Shown here piece by piece: positions 35,895 to 49,451 of a DNA stretch of 64,000 nt. How positions within the stretch are numbered: position 1 is the stretch's first letter; every line of letters begins with the position of its first letter. Under the pieces are notes generated by a model. That model was not told the DNA's origin, searched no databases, and saw nothing but the letters and a program-made list of their open reading frames with translations. The DNA is from Daldinia sp. FL1419 (lineage: Eukaryota; Ascomycota; Sordariomycetes; Xylariales; Hypoxylaceae), in contig MU623364.1 of the NCBI GenBank assembly GCA_025201765.1, positions 62,001 through 126,000 of the forward strand, given 5' to 3'. Made by a program: the position numbers and the translations under genes.

Positions 35895-37866
35895 GGCTTC
35901 GGCGCGAAGAAGCCGAAATGCTTCTAGCTTATTACCGTGTCTTGGGGAATCTGATTCGTTTCGATGATTCACAGACGGTGCTGATGTAATGTCAAGAAGG
36001 CCTGAAGGTAACCCGTTAATGTTGTGGACGAGTAACAAACTCTAGGTATCGATCTGAAACCTGCAGCAAGCTGCCAAATGAGTTGATATACTTAAGGTTG
36101 GAATAAGTGTCCACGTGGGGGCTGGTCAATCTTGTTAATCCTGTTAATTTTGTCAGGCACTTGTCAGGTAGGAAATATTCCTGTATCGATTAGACTGAAA
36201 TTATTGACTATCGCTTAGCCTGGGTCATTTAATTGATCTAGAAGCATCTTCTTCCATGTGTTTGCTGGCTGGCCTCTAGCTATGCTTATATTCTTGAAAA
36301 AACAATAGCCTTGTTTAAATACCTAATTTCCATTTCTAAAAATGCCCTTAATGAGCCTACCGCAAGGTAGATAAATGTATGTAAACAATCTCGCTGTTCT
36401 GTCAAGAATTCTAAGTCTATCTTGACCTGGCCGTTCGGCGGCGTATGTGGTGATGTTTGAACCATGTTGCCCTGGATACGGTAATTTTAAATAGCCTATC
36501 ATTTAGGAACTTTAAATACCGAATAAGGACACTGCTCTTTGAGAGAACCGCGCTATACATCAAAATCAAAATGAGCCTAGAGCTTAATGAATATATCAGA
36601 ACTATGGTACTAACTACCGCTCAGACAAGCGCAACTATCACTGCAATCCTTTTACTTCCAAGCCCCAAAATCAAAAGTAGAGGCTAAAAGAACAATAAAA
36701 AAACAGACATGAAATAAATTTTTTTTTTTTTTTTTCCCAATTATCCGCCTCTGTCAGGTTCCGCGGCATGGGAAAATTGTAACAAGATTGTAATATACCA
36801 CTACATAATGTACCCTGGCCTAGGTACTGTACCCAAAATATGAAAAGGTCTCAATAGAGCAAACGAGTCACGAGCATTAATATTAAACATACATTATAAT
36901 TGGACCATATGCGCCAATGGGGATGTTATAACAATGTTTAATCTACATTTTTATATTAATTCTTCTTCAGTCGACCTTGTGTTACTGTACACTTTAAGAG
37001 GTTGCGGTCCCTTATTTTAGTGGCTTTCCTAATTGGGAAGATTTCGGGGAAATGGACCAATGAGAAGAGCCGCTTTTTTATCGCAGCAAACTTTAATCGT
37101 CCTTCCCTCAGTGGCATCACAGATATGCTATGGTCACTTTCAATACGATAGGTTTACGTTATAGATTTTTTTCCCTTCAATTCCTGTTGCTCACTTTTAG
37201 ACTACCTGGTGGACCGAAGTCGTCATCAATAGTAAAGGCAACGCTTGCATACATGCTTATATTATATAGCTTGGTAGCCCTGTAGACTACTTAACTCAAA
37301 GTTTCTCGCGCTCGCACACAACGTGGTGCCCCTCTAATTCCCATAACCCACGATGTCCCTCAATAGAGTCATCCGATCTAGGCCCGGCATTGCCAACATC
37401 ATGGTATTGAAACTAAGCACTCCGCCGCTAACGAAACTGGATTTACCTGTTATGTTTCGCCCGTTTCTTCTATCCCCGAACTTGTCCCCATGGGTTGTCA
37501 GACTAGGTGCCCAGGTACAGCCCATCCGTATAAATCATCTCTTTGAATGCACCCCAACCGGGCGTTAACAGCAACGAAATTGGGATGTTTTCAGACGTAA
37601 ACCGTAAGTCATAATAAATCAACACTGTAAGGGCACGCATGCGCCCGTTTTAATACCCTGCCAAAAAGAAAAAGAGAATAGGATCGCATGCGGGGTATCT
37701 TTTTCACTTTTTCACTTCTAGGCCGTAACTTCTAAAGAGGTATAGTGGATGTCTTTCTTCTTCCTCTCCACTTTTTCTTCCGTCTTCGAGTGAATGTCAG
37801 ATCCGAATATAGTCGGATAAAAAAAAATATCTTTAGTGCATAATACAGGGGTAAAGCCTTTTCTGA
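35895..37866. other. Intergenic region, no supported gene
   Basis: The left end may include an unrecognised first exon of the HAD gene. A run of 17 T lies at about 36,719-36,735. The rest is AT-rich, with no domain-bearing frame. Pyrimidine-rich DNA at 37,650-37,790 is the 3' flank of the ORP1-like gene. Confidence 0.5.
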
Positions 37867-40800
37867 TTAGCGGCCCTCACGTTGCTGGCGGAGAAGGAGC
37901 TTGAGCTCATCCGATATGACTATGTTACTACCATGACTAGGTACCAATGGATATCGTTGACCTGGTTGGTGCCCTTGCTGTTGGCCCTGCTGTTGGATTT
38001 GCTGCTGGATTTGCTCTTGCCCTTCGACTTGCTGTTGGCCCTGCTGTTGGATTTGCTGTTGAATTTGCTGCTGGATTTGCTGTTGAATTTGCTGCTGCTG
38101 GACTTGCTGTTGCAATTGCTGTTGAGATTGCGCATAAGAGCGTCGTCGATCATGCTCACTCTGGGGTATATGAGAAGTACTGGTATAGGCCACCGAGGGT
38201 ATGCTCTGGCGACGTCCGTGCTGAAAGGTAAGCCGTTCCGGGGGAGCGGGAGGATAACCTGAGATAGTGTTCAAGCCCGGTTGAGCTAGTACCAAAGGAG
38301 CTTGGTACTGCATCATCATAGGTCTCTCGGAATATACTGGTTCTAGGATAGGGCCTGGTCTCATGGGAATGTGTTCTAAAGGTCGAAAAGGGAAGTTTTG
38401 ATAGCGGTTATCAACCCCGGGGAGAGTTATTTGAAGGGGAACAGGCTGCCATGTAGTGTGGTGGTTGGAAACGTAGGGGTAGGGCCTGTTGTTATCGTGA
38501 TGGAAACTTTGCTCTTCGGCGCGGCTCTCTTGAATACCCCCAAAGCCCTGGCGATAAGAGAGAGAGTGCGTGGGTCGTACTGACGCAGGGGAAGGCCTTC
38601 GTGGCCTGGTTATGGCAGGTCTGGGGTCATTGTTGTATTGGTATGGGTCAGACATACGCTGACGTTTCTCACTGGGAGATGACTGCTTATCTTCAGCTGG
38701 GAAATTTGCCGGTTGGCTAGTACGACGTGTCATTGGCTGTGATTCGGGGCGAAGAGCATCCCCAACCGACTGGGAGCGTTTATGGGTGGGGTTGCCACTG
38801 CCAGCTCTCTGTCTTATGATTCTTCTATGCCTTGCCTCATTCAGGACCTCCATAGAGATGTTGGGGAGAATCTCTATGTCGGGAATCTGAGTCATCTTAG
38901 TCTTTTCCATCTCTTGTTTCAGGTGCTCTACTATTTCCTCGATTTCATCCGTGGTATACCCAATGGCACATTTGTTACGTAGCCACTCAGGTACAGCAGT
39001 CCCATTCAAGATAGCACTATCTGGTTCGTTGTCTTCTTCTTCATCGCTATCTTTGCGGTGAGGGCGCTTCCTACTGGATAACTCTTGGACTCGATTCTGC
39101 TCTCTCTTTCGCATCGACAAAGACCAATCCTGGATGATCCCTGGCTGTCCGTTTTGTCTGTTTTCATCACTCCATTCCCGAACGCGACGGATCTGCGTCT
39201 GCACCAGCTCTATTTGTATCTTAGCCCATTCTTGCGCACTCCTATAGCGACTGCGTTGATAGTGTTTGCGACAAAAATGTACCCAAACGTGTGAGGGTAT
39301 ATTTCGAGTGCATGTCTTATTGCGTCCGAAAATGTGTGAAATAGCCTTGCGAAGTTGAGAACCAGTATCGCAGTTATCCTTGTACATACAAACGACGCGT
39401 TTGTCCTGGGAAGGCTGGTTACTGGCAGGTGCTTGTGGAGCAGAGGCCTGTGAAGAAGAGGCCGCTTCCATGTCGTAGACTGGTCGACGGTTAAGACGAG
39501 TATCACTGGGTGAAGGTGACAGAGGGCGCGGGAAGCTAGTGGGAAACGGCTGAAGATCCTGACTTGCCCTCCGTGCGTCAAAGTTAGGGGCGGATATAGC
39601 TCTTTTATGTGCTCTAGAAAAATCAGAAAAGGCGAGATTGAGAAGATTGGGCCTAGTATCTCTAGTACTTAGAAAAACGTCAGTATATAAGATAGTAGAT
39701 GCAATTGAGATTGGACAATAAGTCAAGGGGCTTATATATAGATCTGAAGGAAGCGGGACTAGAAATATATCAGGAAAGGGGGAATGAGTGAAAACTAGAC
39801 GGATACTCAAGTACCATCATGTTGAGATGAAGTAATCGTCTGAGCAAATATATCTTTTAAGTCGAAATGTCCCACTTGAGATGACCTAGATAGTATAGTA
39901 GGTCTAATCGGCTATGATAACCGAGGAGCATGTACATGATTATTATGTAGGACTAGCAAATCATTGCACACAAACTATTAGTGACTGATGATTAGCTCTT
40001 TGAATTGACTGATGCCACTTGACACGGGAATCGGCCTGGAGATTTCCGTCCGGCCAATAAACCATTAAAGATGAAGTAAAAGTAACGACTTAGGCTATTG
40101 AATAAAAAAAAAAAAACTGGAACGCACTCACATGGTTGCATCATACCTATCAGTCCGATTTGAGCTTTCAGGGCTTCTTAAGGTGAACCTGTTATCGGAT
40201 GGGGGATTGGACCGTACTGGGCCCGTGAGCTCTGTGGCCCATACTCTCCCACCTGTTGAAAATGGGGAGATGGTTGTTTTACTTTCTTTACTTTCTTCAT
40301 TTTCTTCAGTTTTTTTATCCGTCCCCCCTCTCGGGAGACCGGCTCTCGACCGTGCCCGAGAGTTCAGAGGCCCGGCAAACTCGGGTTGGGTTGAGGGCGG
40401 GTCGGGCACGGCGTTGGTGGTTTGAATTCCGCCTACCGTAGACGTGGAAGAAATCCTTGAGTGGGAAAAAGCAGTCGACGAAGATGTATGCGAGGAAATA
40501 CTACTGTAGCTACCAGAAGGCCTGTGGCGTGGCGATTCAGGACTACTAGATTCTACGAGCGATATGATATTGGATGTTGGGTGTGCCGTGGCTTGCGTTG
40601 GATTGGTATCTATCGTGGGGGGGAGTGTGCATTCCAAACCATCCCATGAGCGCCATGGCCTCCCACGTTGATATGACATATGGGTTATCCTAGTGTCGAC
40701 GGACTGTCCTGACGAAGCATCCGAGGAGGGTGGGCGACCTGTTGTTGTCTCCACTGCCTTCTCCGCCGACTCTGTTGTCTCCGCTATCGAAGGTTCCGAG

Positions 40801-40937
40801 TTGGTACTGGTGCTAGCTCCGGTGCTAGTAGCAGTGCCGCCATGATCTATATGGTCCTCTGGGGGATCCGGTGTGTCTTCTATAGGTGCATCTTGTTGTG
40901 TCAAGGGAGTCGAGTTCAGCATTGACGTAACATCCAT
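37867..40937 (-). CDS. Large low-complexity ORP1-like fungal protein with C-terminal polyglutamine
   Basis: The function is unknown. Two long frames join through a canonical GTGAGT donor at 40,131 and a TACTAG acceptor at 39,662: complement(37867..39661, 40132..40937), intron 470 nt, 866 residues, in phase. The N-terminal 270 residues (from MDVTSMLNSTPLTQQDAP) are Ser/Thr/Pro-rich and disordered. A central conserved block follows: VVCMYKDNCDTGSQLRKAIS, HIFGRNKTCTRNIP, HVWVHFCRKHYQRSRYR, AQEWAKIQIELVQTQIRRV and DWSLSMRKREQNRVQ. I recall this block from fungal proteins labelled ORP1-like. Its Cys/His spacing suggests a metal-binding fold, which is inference. The last 90 residues contain repeated QQQI/QQQG units (about 37,960-38,130) and end ISDELKLLLRQQREGR. 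The alternative is two separate genes, but the downstream frame has no ATG until 39,471. Confidence 0.72.
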
Positions 40938-41151
40938 GATGCTGTTGAAATGTAAGGTATATCTGATAGATATACCTAAGTCTTGCCGGTGGGGTTAGAA
41001 GGGGTGAATACGAATGCGTTGGAATGATTTGTATCTGATATATATTTTTGGTCTGTGAAGTTTGCACCTCGGTGTCATGAGTCATTTTCAAGACACTCTC
41101 ATCGCTATTAGCTGCTTTGGTTGGTAAGTCGTGTATGCCTCCTTGTGCCAT
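40825..41151 (-). promoter_or_regulatory. Candidate overlapping upstream ORF in the leader of the ORP1-like gene
   Basis: An ATG at 41,151 opens a 108-codon frame (MAQGGIHDLPTKAANSDESV) in a different phase. It runs past the ORP1-like start at 40,937 and ends inside its first exon. If the transcript starts upstream of 41,151, this would lower initiation at 40,937. It could instead be a spliced 5' exon. Confidence 0.3.
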
Positions 41152-44100
41152 GAAGGTTTAGGAAGGGAGTAGGAGCGTGCATGGGAACTTGACGGGGAAG
41201 CAGCTAGATGACTGAACGCTTGGATGTCTCGATCTTGTGCAAGAACATGGTCGTAGCCTTCTTCCGCCTGTTGTAGTGTAAAAAAGAAAGTGTCATGAGG
41301 ATACTTCCAACAAAACTAGAAAGAACAAATGGTTATATAGCATCTTGACTTGGGATAAGCAACTGGGTTTTATGAATTGGAAAGAGTATAGTAGAGGGCC
41401 CTAATAGTCTAGCAGGAGGCAATAAAGTCAGAGCCAAACTAAACGAGCCATCAAAGTCTTTGAAACAACGAATGTGACTGAATTCTCATTAATGAAAACT
41501 AATATTGCTTGCGCGGCTATCGGCTACCAAGCCATTGAATGAGAATGTTTATCTTAGTTAGGCGTCAGATCATGGGGAAGGACCGAAGAACAGAGCAAAA
41601 AGAGGGTACATCAGGCTCCTTGATACTTGGAGCCGCTCTGAAACGCCAAACCAATTGTAGATAGTTCCGATTCACTTTCCGTGGATGTATTTGACCTTGG
41701 GGGTCCCCTTGGGACAGTCTAGAAACGGTCTAGGTACGAATGTGGCTAGGGACTTTGGGAATGTGGTCGTTCTTAAAAGTATCAAAAACGAGACAGGAGT
41801 AGGCTGTGCCGAAGAGACTGGGGGACACGGGGGGATCAGATAGAGATACTACAGCGAAGATAGGACGATGTCCACGAGTGCTAGGTCTTCGAGTGGTATG
41901 GCAGTTCCGGTAGGAGAGGAGCAGCAAGGCTGTGCTACCGTTGCATGAGACCTAAGGGATAGCTGAACATGGAAACTTCTTGGTTGTAGTGTAACTTGGG
42001 GTGTCCGGGAAAAGGACATATTCTCGAGGCCCTCTCTGCCTGAGTTAGTGGGAATAGGACGAAGGTTTATCTTGAGTCGGGAGCGAGTGTTCATTGGAAG
42101 CTATGAAAACCGAATATTAGGTTGCGAATGAGATTAACACCTATGTCAATGTTCAATGTACCAATCGGCGAATAATCTAGGCCAAAAGACGTTTGCTACT
42201 AGATGGCATTATAGGTAAGATGGAAGGAGAGACCGTCTTTAAAAATTAAGTTGCTAGGTAATACCTTAGTACTTCTAAAAGCTTACGTAGATCTCTCAAC
42301 GTAGATCTCTCAACGTACCTTAGGAGGCAGGTACTATGTAGGTATATGTATGTATGTAATACCTCATCACTTGCAGTTGCTGAAGACGCCCCTTCCGTAC
42401 CTTGGTATACATGTAGGTACCTATTCTCATCTTTAACTTGGAAAGCACTTACCAGCCTATCACCTTGGGCTAGGCACTTGGGGATCGGGAAAGATGTCTA
42501 CGGTGGTTGTTTTAAAGGTCATATGTGTGTCGGATCAGTGGCGTCAAAACGTTACAAATGAAATCGCTTCGCCATGATCTTCACAGGGTTTATTGGTCCC
42601 GATTAGGACGCCCTTAGATCAGGTAACCTAAGAGCCCATGAAATAAATAAACTAAGCTGGTAGGATGGCCGATCAAGGCAAAACTTTTATTGAATAAGAG
42701 GTACATATCAACCGGTAAATAGGATGTATGTACCATTATTCGTTGAGATAAAGGGAGTACATATGTACCTCTTAGAACTCATAAGTACCTAACGTACCTA
42801 GGTACTTATAATAAGTTCTATGAGGATCGGTCTGCCTGCATGTAGGTAATCGAGATAAAGGTATCATGCAAATCTGGGTATGTAGTTGGCACGAGCATTC
42901 GAAATAGAATCGCGAAATCGCGAAGTCGCGTGATAGTGAAATCGACCTGCGCACACTAGGCCTCGTTCAGCCTCAGGGTCTCGACATGATCTACGAGCTG
43001 AGACCCCTTGGCTATATCTTGAAACCAATATGCGATACTTGTGACATACAGATTCAAAAATCCCAAAATCAGATCATACCGGTAAACGATCTAGCCGGCA
43101 AAGGGGTGTTTTCACTCGCATAGTTATGCTATACATAATATACGGCCGTGCCCTCTTGGAACCCGAAGTCATCGGCATATATAAAGTATTGCTAAGCCAA
43201 ATCGGAGTCCGTAGACTATTGAGAGATTTAGGTTGCGAGGGAGTTGCGCGGCGTTTTGAGGAGGCCTTCCACTTCATTGATGTGAACACCCGGCAGCCTG
43301 GACGGCCAGAACCCACCTAGGTATGGCACGGTGATGGCGGCGTTTAACGTATTGTACCTAGGCGGGGTTGAGCTCAAGCCATCTAGCCTAAAATATATCG
43401 AGCAGGTGAGTACAGCTCCGTACCTATCCGTAGTAGTAATACGACATGGAATATGAGTGAGAGCTTATTAGTAGGTTTGGCTCCGGCTGTCTATTTGTTT
43501 CTGCTATATAATATTAATTTTGTACTGTCGAGTAGGGCGGGGGATGCCAACATGAAAGATATAATAACTAGATATGATAGATACTATTGATTCTCGGTGT
43601 TGATTCTTCTAAATTGTTGTTACAGGCTTATAAGCCTGTAGAATCCCTCCATAGCGATTAATTCAGGTACATAGCCCCCTTATTTGCATTAAGCGTTCAT
43701 GAGTTCTGGATAGATAGGTACTTATCTTTGTATATCTAACCGATAACCAATAGATAGCCCACCTAGGATGTAGTCTGTTCGTCTGATTACATCTTGGGAC
43801 CTAGCACAAAATATGAACTCATTGACGTTACTATTATACTTTCTAGGTAAATTGTGCGCAATCAGGCCTGACAAGTTCATTTGATTAGTCTGAGATAGCT
43901 GTTAATTTCAAGAAGGAAACCTAAAATTTAGAACCGGAAATGACATTCAGCTCGGGTTTTGTCGTATAAGATCGGGGCCGTTACCACACACACACACACA
44001 CATGTATATATCCCTATATATATAATACAGTTAACAGCGTAATACCTGTTGTGGTGATATTATCTCTTATTTCGGCTACTATCCCTAATCCTCCTACTTA

Positions 44101-46347
44101 ACTTTCCCTCATTGTATAGATTCCATCTACATTTACCACTTATCTTTCCTAGGTACAATAATATGAGCGCAGTAAAGCTAGCTTTGCGACCCAGTTAATC
44201 AAGCCCATGCGCGAACTTCAATTGTTCTCCACTGCTGCAAATACCCGAAGCGAATAACCAAATCGAGATAAGTTTAGTTTCGTGTGGAGGGGGCTATCAA
44301 TCACCCCCCCCCTCCCCAGGCCGGCCGTTGCATCTACGTTTTGGATTCGTCCCAAGGCTGGCCGTTCAACTGTTGCGTTGCATGTACGTTTTAGATTCAC
44401 CTTCGCTACCAGCTTTCTATCTGTGACTGGAATCTAGGGGCTGACTACTAGAGTATAAAGAAAGCAATCTTCTTAAGCCGTTTTACACGAGCTATCGTGC
44501 CTCACAACGTACCTATATCGTGATTCCATTATCCTATGGTGTGTAGGTGTCGACATCCAATTCGTGTGCTATGTAAGTTCTAGCTAAAACAAAAGATCCA
44601 GTCTCTAGTAGGCGCTAGAATATGTTTCCTTCCGAGTAAAAGACTAGGTTAGGTAACCTTGCTGGTTAAAAAGCTAGAAGCTGAGGCATTACATCTAGTA
44701 GGAGATCGGTACAGAATAGAAAACTGTTGCCGTAGGTAGCCTCGCCTGCGAAATAATGAGCCCCCCAACCATCCATCAAATGCGGCTGTCCCGGTGCCCT
44801 AACACAAGGGAATTTCTCCGAAGCATGTGCGATTGGATGGACCGTCTGACAACAACCGATTCCCATAATCCTGTGTGAGCCGGGAGACGACGAACGCCCC
44901 AGCCACGTCATCTGATGTTCGATCCCGCCGGGCTAAAGCACTTTTCGATGCTTATTGCTGGAGGGCTAGAATTTGTTATGTAGTACGCACTGTTCCCCCG
45001 ATTGACTAAAATGGATCTACTCTCTTGGCCCGTCATTCGCAGCATCAGGACTTTGACTATTGCACACGCCAAAGGGAACGGCGGCTAGATGCTTTTTATG
45101 CGCTATGTTGCGTGCCTAGGTGCAGCGACTTGGGACGCAATCGAGCAGCGGGGACATGTCACGCCACGAGCGAAGACTTATCGAATAAACCTCTTATAAG
45201 GGAGATCGTATTGAAAAAGGAGGGACTTGAGAGCTTGGAATCGTGCCTTGCCCTGCAACCACCCTCGGCGGAGATTTCGTGGTCCGTAAACCGGGAGCCT
45301 ACAGGAGACATTTTGGCCTGTTGTCAAGCCGGGTGCCACCATCCCTTCGTTACTACAGTTTCACGCAAACACATGTTGGGCTTCGGTCAACAGATCAACG
45401 GGCGCCATGTTGGTCGAAGTGCCTGGTTTCGGAGAGATCTGGTCATGGAAGCATGTATCCGACATATGACAGATCAAAAGTTGGTCGCCATTGCTGGCAG
45501 TCGAGATGCCGCTTCCCGTATTGACAAGTAGCATTCCTCTTCGGAGCTACCCAGGTGGTTTTCAGTACTCGCGTGGTTTTGTATGGTATTGTGAATGTAT
45601 GAATTTAGCGTAATATCTATTCAGAGGTGCATCGCCGCCTTCCGCAAATGTGATAACCCGTACCTAAAAGCGTAGATACTAATAAATCAACGCAGGGTTA
45701 GAGTTGCCCGTCTATACATCACGGGTAATCTCCCGAGAGTCGCTCATTTTAATAGCATTGAGCACTTGAGGATAAAAGAGGAGGCGGCGACTGATATAGT
45801 TGGATTATGTCCTCGTATTCTGAAGTTCTTTTAAAGACACGCACATGGACTTATCTAGGGACACCCATTTGGACAAGAATGAAGTACATAGGTTGACCTC
45901 AGGAGCGCTAGATTTCCGCTAAGACTTTCTAACCTTTAAGACTTACCACCTATGGATAAGAGGCGTTATCCTAGCCAATCAATCACCTATAATACGATAA
46001 TATGGCAATTACCTAAGGCACTTACGACTCGCTGACAAATTCGTCCGTAGCTTCGGCCGAAATTCCTTGGCATCAAGTTCAGGGTCAGAGAGGTTCCTTC
46101 CTAGAGAGAGCAAAAAGGACTGCTGCGCTGGAATATGGTAGTTTCCTCAATAAAACGTTACTCTAAATTCGTGAAACCAAAACTTTTCTTCTTCTTAACT
46201 TTCGCAATAGCGATAACGGCATATTGTAGGGCTTCCAGTCGCGGAACTTCCCGCGTACAAGACAGGCTGACAGCTTACAACTACCTAACCTTAGTAACCA
46301 ATATAAACTTATAAAGTTTTCAATTACTCTTAAAAGGACACGTACAG
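41152..46347. other. Gene-poor region of 5 kb
   Basis: No frame carries a recognisable domain. The largest, 45,025-45,531 (+, 168 codons), begins with a non-ATG codon and matches nothing I know; a 64-codon frame at 43,126-43,320 (+) is likewise unknown. Features seen are a 15 bp tandem repeat at about 42,284-42,318, inverted repeats at 42,696-42,819, a (CA)n tract at 43,984-44,002 followed by TA-rich DNA, and several CCTAGGTA palindromes. The last few hundred bases should be the promoter of the Zn2Cys6 regulator. Confidence 0.5.
42696..42819. repeat. Paired inverted repeats (hairpin-forming)
   Basis: A 13 bp perfect inverted repeat (AAGAGGTACATAT at 42,696-42,708 against 42,761-42,773) is followed directly by a second imperfect one. 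In the second, AGAACTCATAAGTACCTA at 42,774-42,791 pairs with 42,798-42,819 apart from a three-base bulge and a mismatch. The centre contains CCTAGG. Confidence 0.6.
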
Positions 46348-49038
46348 ATGTCCCAGCTTACGACGAGAAGCTCTAACCTTAGTGGATATGACCCTAGTCC
46401 CAAGAGGAGAAAGATTCGTAAAGGAACGCATAGTTGTTGGGAATGTAAGTATCTGTTCTTCGGTATCCGGAATTGTCAAACTGATGTTAAACGCATTACA
46501 ATCGAAAAGGTAGAAGGAGGAAGACTCGTTGTCAATATGCCTCGGATACAGCCGCCATCTGCACTGGCTGCGAGGCCCGCGGGACGTCCTGTTTGAGCCA
46601 GGAGTTTCCTAATGAGCAGCCCCAAGGTTCAGATCGGGGGCTATCACAACGACTGAGCAGAGTAGAGATTTTATTAGAGAGGCTTTTAGAACACACTACC
46701 TCTACTTCTTATACTCCTGGCTTAGTGGGAGAGCCCCCTACTTCCTCCGTCTCGGCTGAAGATGAGTTAGATTCGTCACCCGGTATGCTTCGTCCGTCTG
46801 CGGCCGAACACCCCCCTGTCATAAACATCTTTGATGCTCTACAAGGGGACAATGGATCTGGCGCTTCAGTTCAGACGTCATATATGCCAACTCCGGCATC
46901 GACACAGGCTGAGGTGGTACCAACCCTTCCCGCCAAACATGCCCAGATATCTAAAGCCCTCCATGCGACGTTCCCATGCCAGCATGACATTAACGCTATA
47001 CTGACAGAGGGCCATGGGGCGGAATTCACCGCAGCGTACTTCAGCTGCTACAATGGTTCAAGCGAGCCCCCATCTACCATCTACCAAATCCCACCAGCAT
47101 CGAGCCACCCTGCCTTACTAGCGAAGCGATTAATGCAGCTTACTGTCTGCATGCAGAGGACGTCTACAAAGAATTTCCCGGAAAATCTCATCTCAAAAGA
47201 GCCAATCCGCGCCCAGATGAGTAGGATTGTAAATACAGTTTCAGAACTCTTTGCTTCTAACGACGACCTCGTCGGCTCCGTCGAGAGTCTCGAGGCACTT
47301 ACTCTAATTTCCTTGTACCAGTAAGTACTCTATGTTGCGCTCTCTCCCCTTATGGCCCGTCCAGCGAGCGGTATCCCATCGACTAAGCCAAGTTGTAAGT
47401 CTCTCTTCTCTTCTTACCGGAGACATGTATTAATCCCTTAATAGTTCCTTTAGCATTCTTTATGCAAAGAGACAAGGATGTAGTTATTAACGATATGGAC
47501 TTGTTAGTGCCAACGTGGGTAATTTGCGTAAATCCTGGTTAGCTCTCCGTCGAGCTATAGCCGTCACCCAGCTTATGGGCGCAAATAGATGGCCAGATGA
47601 CAAGCCGCTAAAATCAGTTGACCCGCGTTCAGACCCGAAAACCCGTACCCGAGGTAGCGCGCTGTGGTATCGTATGAACTTCTCTGATCGCTACTTGTCC
47701 CTACTCCTCGGCCTCCCTGCTGCTAGCGACGATGATTCCTTTGCTTCCCCCGAGCGAGTTTGCTGTGATATTCCAACTCACAAGATCAGCTTACTACACT
47801 GTGCCATCAGCGGCGCCATCATCAAGCGAAATGCAAACTCTAATGGAAAGGGGTTGGTCGGTGCAGATGATAACTTTGGCGTAACACAGGCTATTGACTG
47901 CAGCCTCGAAGCTGCAGCCAAGTCTAGTATGTATCACCGATAGTTTTTTACTTGAGGCACAATTGCTAACTCCTTGTTACTAGTGAGTCCAGAATGGTGG
48001 CAGCCAGTAGATCTTCCCGATGCGGCCACCGCATCTCCCAAAGAATTAATGGACGCTCATATGCACGTCATGATGCAAATGAATCACTATCACCTTCTTA
48101 TTCTGCTTCATTTACCGTATTTGTAAGTGACATTGAACCTCTCCGGGGCTATTACTCCTGGGAGGCACCTAAAACAGCAAACCCCGAACCCCTTTACCAA
48201 GCAAAATGATTGTTAACCCTCACCAACCAGTATCCGCGACCCTAAAGAACGCCGTTGGGACTATAGCAAAACAACTTGTCTCCATGCCTCTCGCAAAGTC
48301 CTCGAGGCTTATCTTGTCTTCCGACACTTGACGAACGCAGCAGGAGCCTGTCGGCACACCGACTATGGCGCTCTAACTGCATCCATGACGCTACTTCTCG
48401 GTTACTTGGATCCCAAGTTACGCTCACGCGATCCCGAGACGAGTCGTCGCCGCAGTGCTGACCGCAAATTGGTTCTCGAGGTAAGGGACGTGATGCAGGA
48501 GATATCAAAGAGGGACGACGATAAATTATCGCGAGAAACTTCTGATATCATCACGCGCCTGGCGCCCCTAACCGACGTTGATTTAGTAGTGGGGAGTTCG
48601 AGTAGCCTCGATGCTCCAGTGCGCCTCGAGATACCGTATCTAGGCACGATTAACATCAATCCCGTGAGCAGACGAATGCACCAATACCAACCACAACTTG
48701 AACCCGACGATCCCAACATCACACCCGTATCCGCCGGATTTAGTGGTGGGAAACATACGGAGCAAAACCATCACCAAACTTCTGTCACAAATGAAAATGC
48801 ATACTCTAATAATAATGCCGGCTCGAATAACACCACATTAGACCCAAGTTCGCAACAACCGGAAACCCTTACAAGTTTCCTAGATGCCCTTGGAGAAGAT
48901 GCGAATTTCTCATTTATGCAATTCGAGCCGGTAGGCCAGTCGGCTGAGTACCAGACACCCGAACTCGCAGCAAGTATGGACGAATGGACGTTCCAGGGTT
49001 TCGACGCTAACTTTTTCGAAAATCTATTTTCGCAATGA
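46348..49038 (+). CDS. Zn2Cys6 fungal transcription factor
   Basis: This is a nuclear, sequence-specific regulator. The CDS is join(46348..46444, 46510..47320, 47508..47926, 47984..48122, 48231..49038), 757 residues, with introns of 65, 187, 57 and 108 nt in matching phases. The binuclear zinc cluster is split by intron 1 and reads C30-x2-C33-x6-C40-x9-C50-x2-C53-x6-C60 (CWECRRRKTRC, then CTGCEARGTSC). A heptad-like segment follows (LSQRLSRVEILLERLLEH). The fungal_trans-type middle region includes LEALTLISLYHANVGNLRKS and ALRRAIAVTQLMGANRW. The C-terminus is Asn/Gln-rich and acidic (MDEWTFQGFDANFFENLFSQ), like an activation domain. It is convergent with the cellobiose dehydrogenase gene 413 bp away. 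A role in regulating that gene is inference from position only. Confidence 0.9.
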
Positions 49039-49451
49039 CGTTTGCCACCGCTGTAATTCGTGTGGCGGTTTGATTTACGCATGCTAGGGGTATGGAAATT
49101 ATCTTGAGATATTGTTTGTATATATCTACCTATCTAAAGCTTAAATGGGCTACTGTGATTAGCCTTGCAGCAGGTAGATAGATTCCTTTTCGATTAATAA
49201 GTGTTGTATATACCTTGACCCAATAGATTGTAGATATCGTGATCATAATCGGCATTACATCTCATTGCACACATACCTACATATACTAAAAGACACATTT
49301 TTTAAAGAATCGCACGTATATGTATATATATATATATAATTTTTAGGACCGTCTCAAAGACGCTCCGGGAAGTAGAAACATATGTACAAGAATTTTGTCC
49401 AAGCGTATACCCGCAGGCTGACGATTTATCCTCCTAAGATCTCACTCCAAT
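49039..49451. other. Short intergenic between convergent genes
   Basis: The 3' flanks of the Zn2Cys6 regulator and cellobiose dehydrogenase genes meet here. The DNA is AT-rich, with a (TA)n tract at about 49,320-49,339. No gene is seen. Confidence 0.7.

Noticed and set aside
45025..45531. 168-codon plus-strand frame
   Set aside because: It starts with a non-ATG codon, matches no family, and a second frame overlaps it over much of its length.
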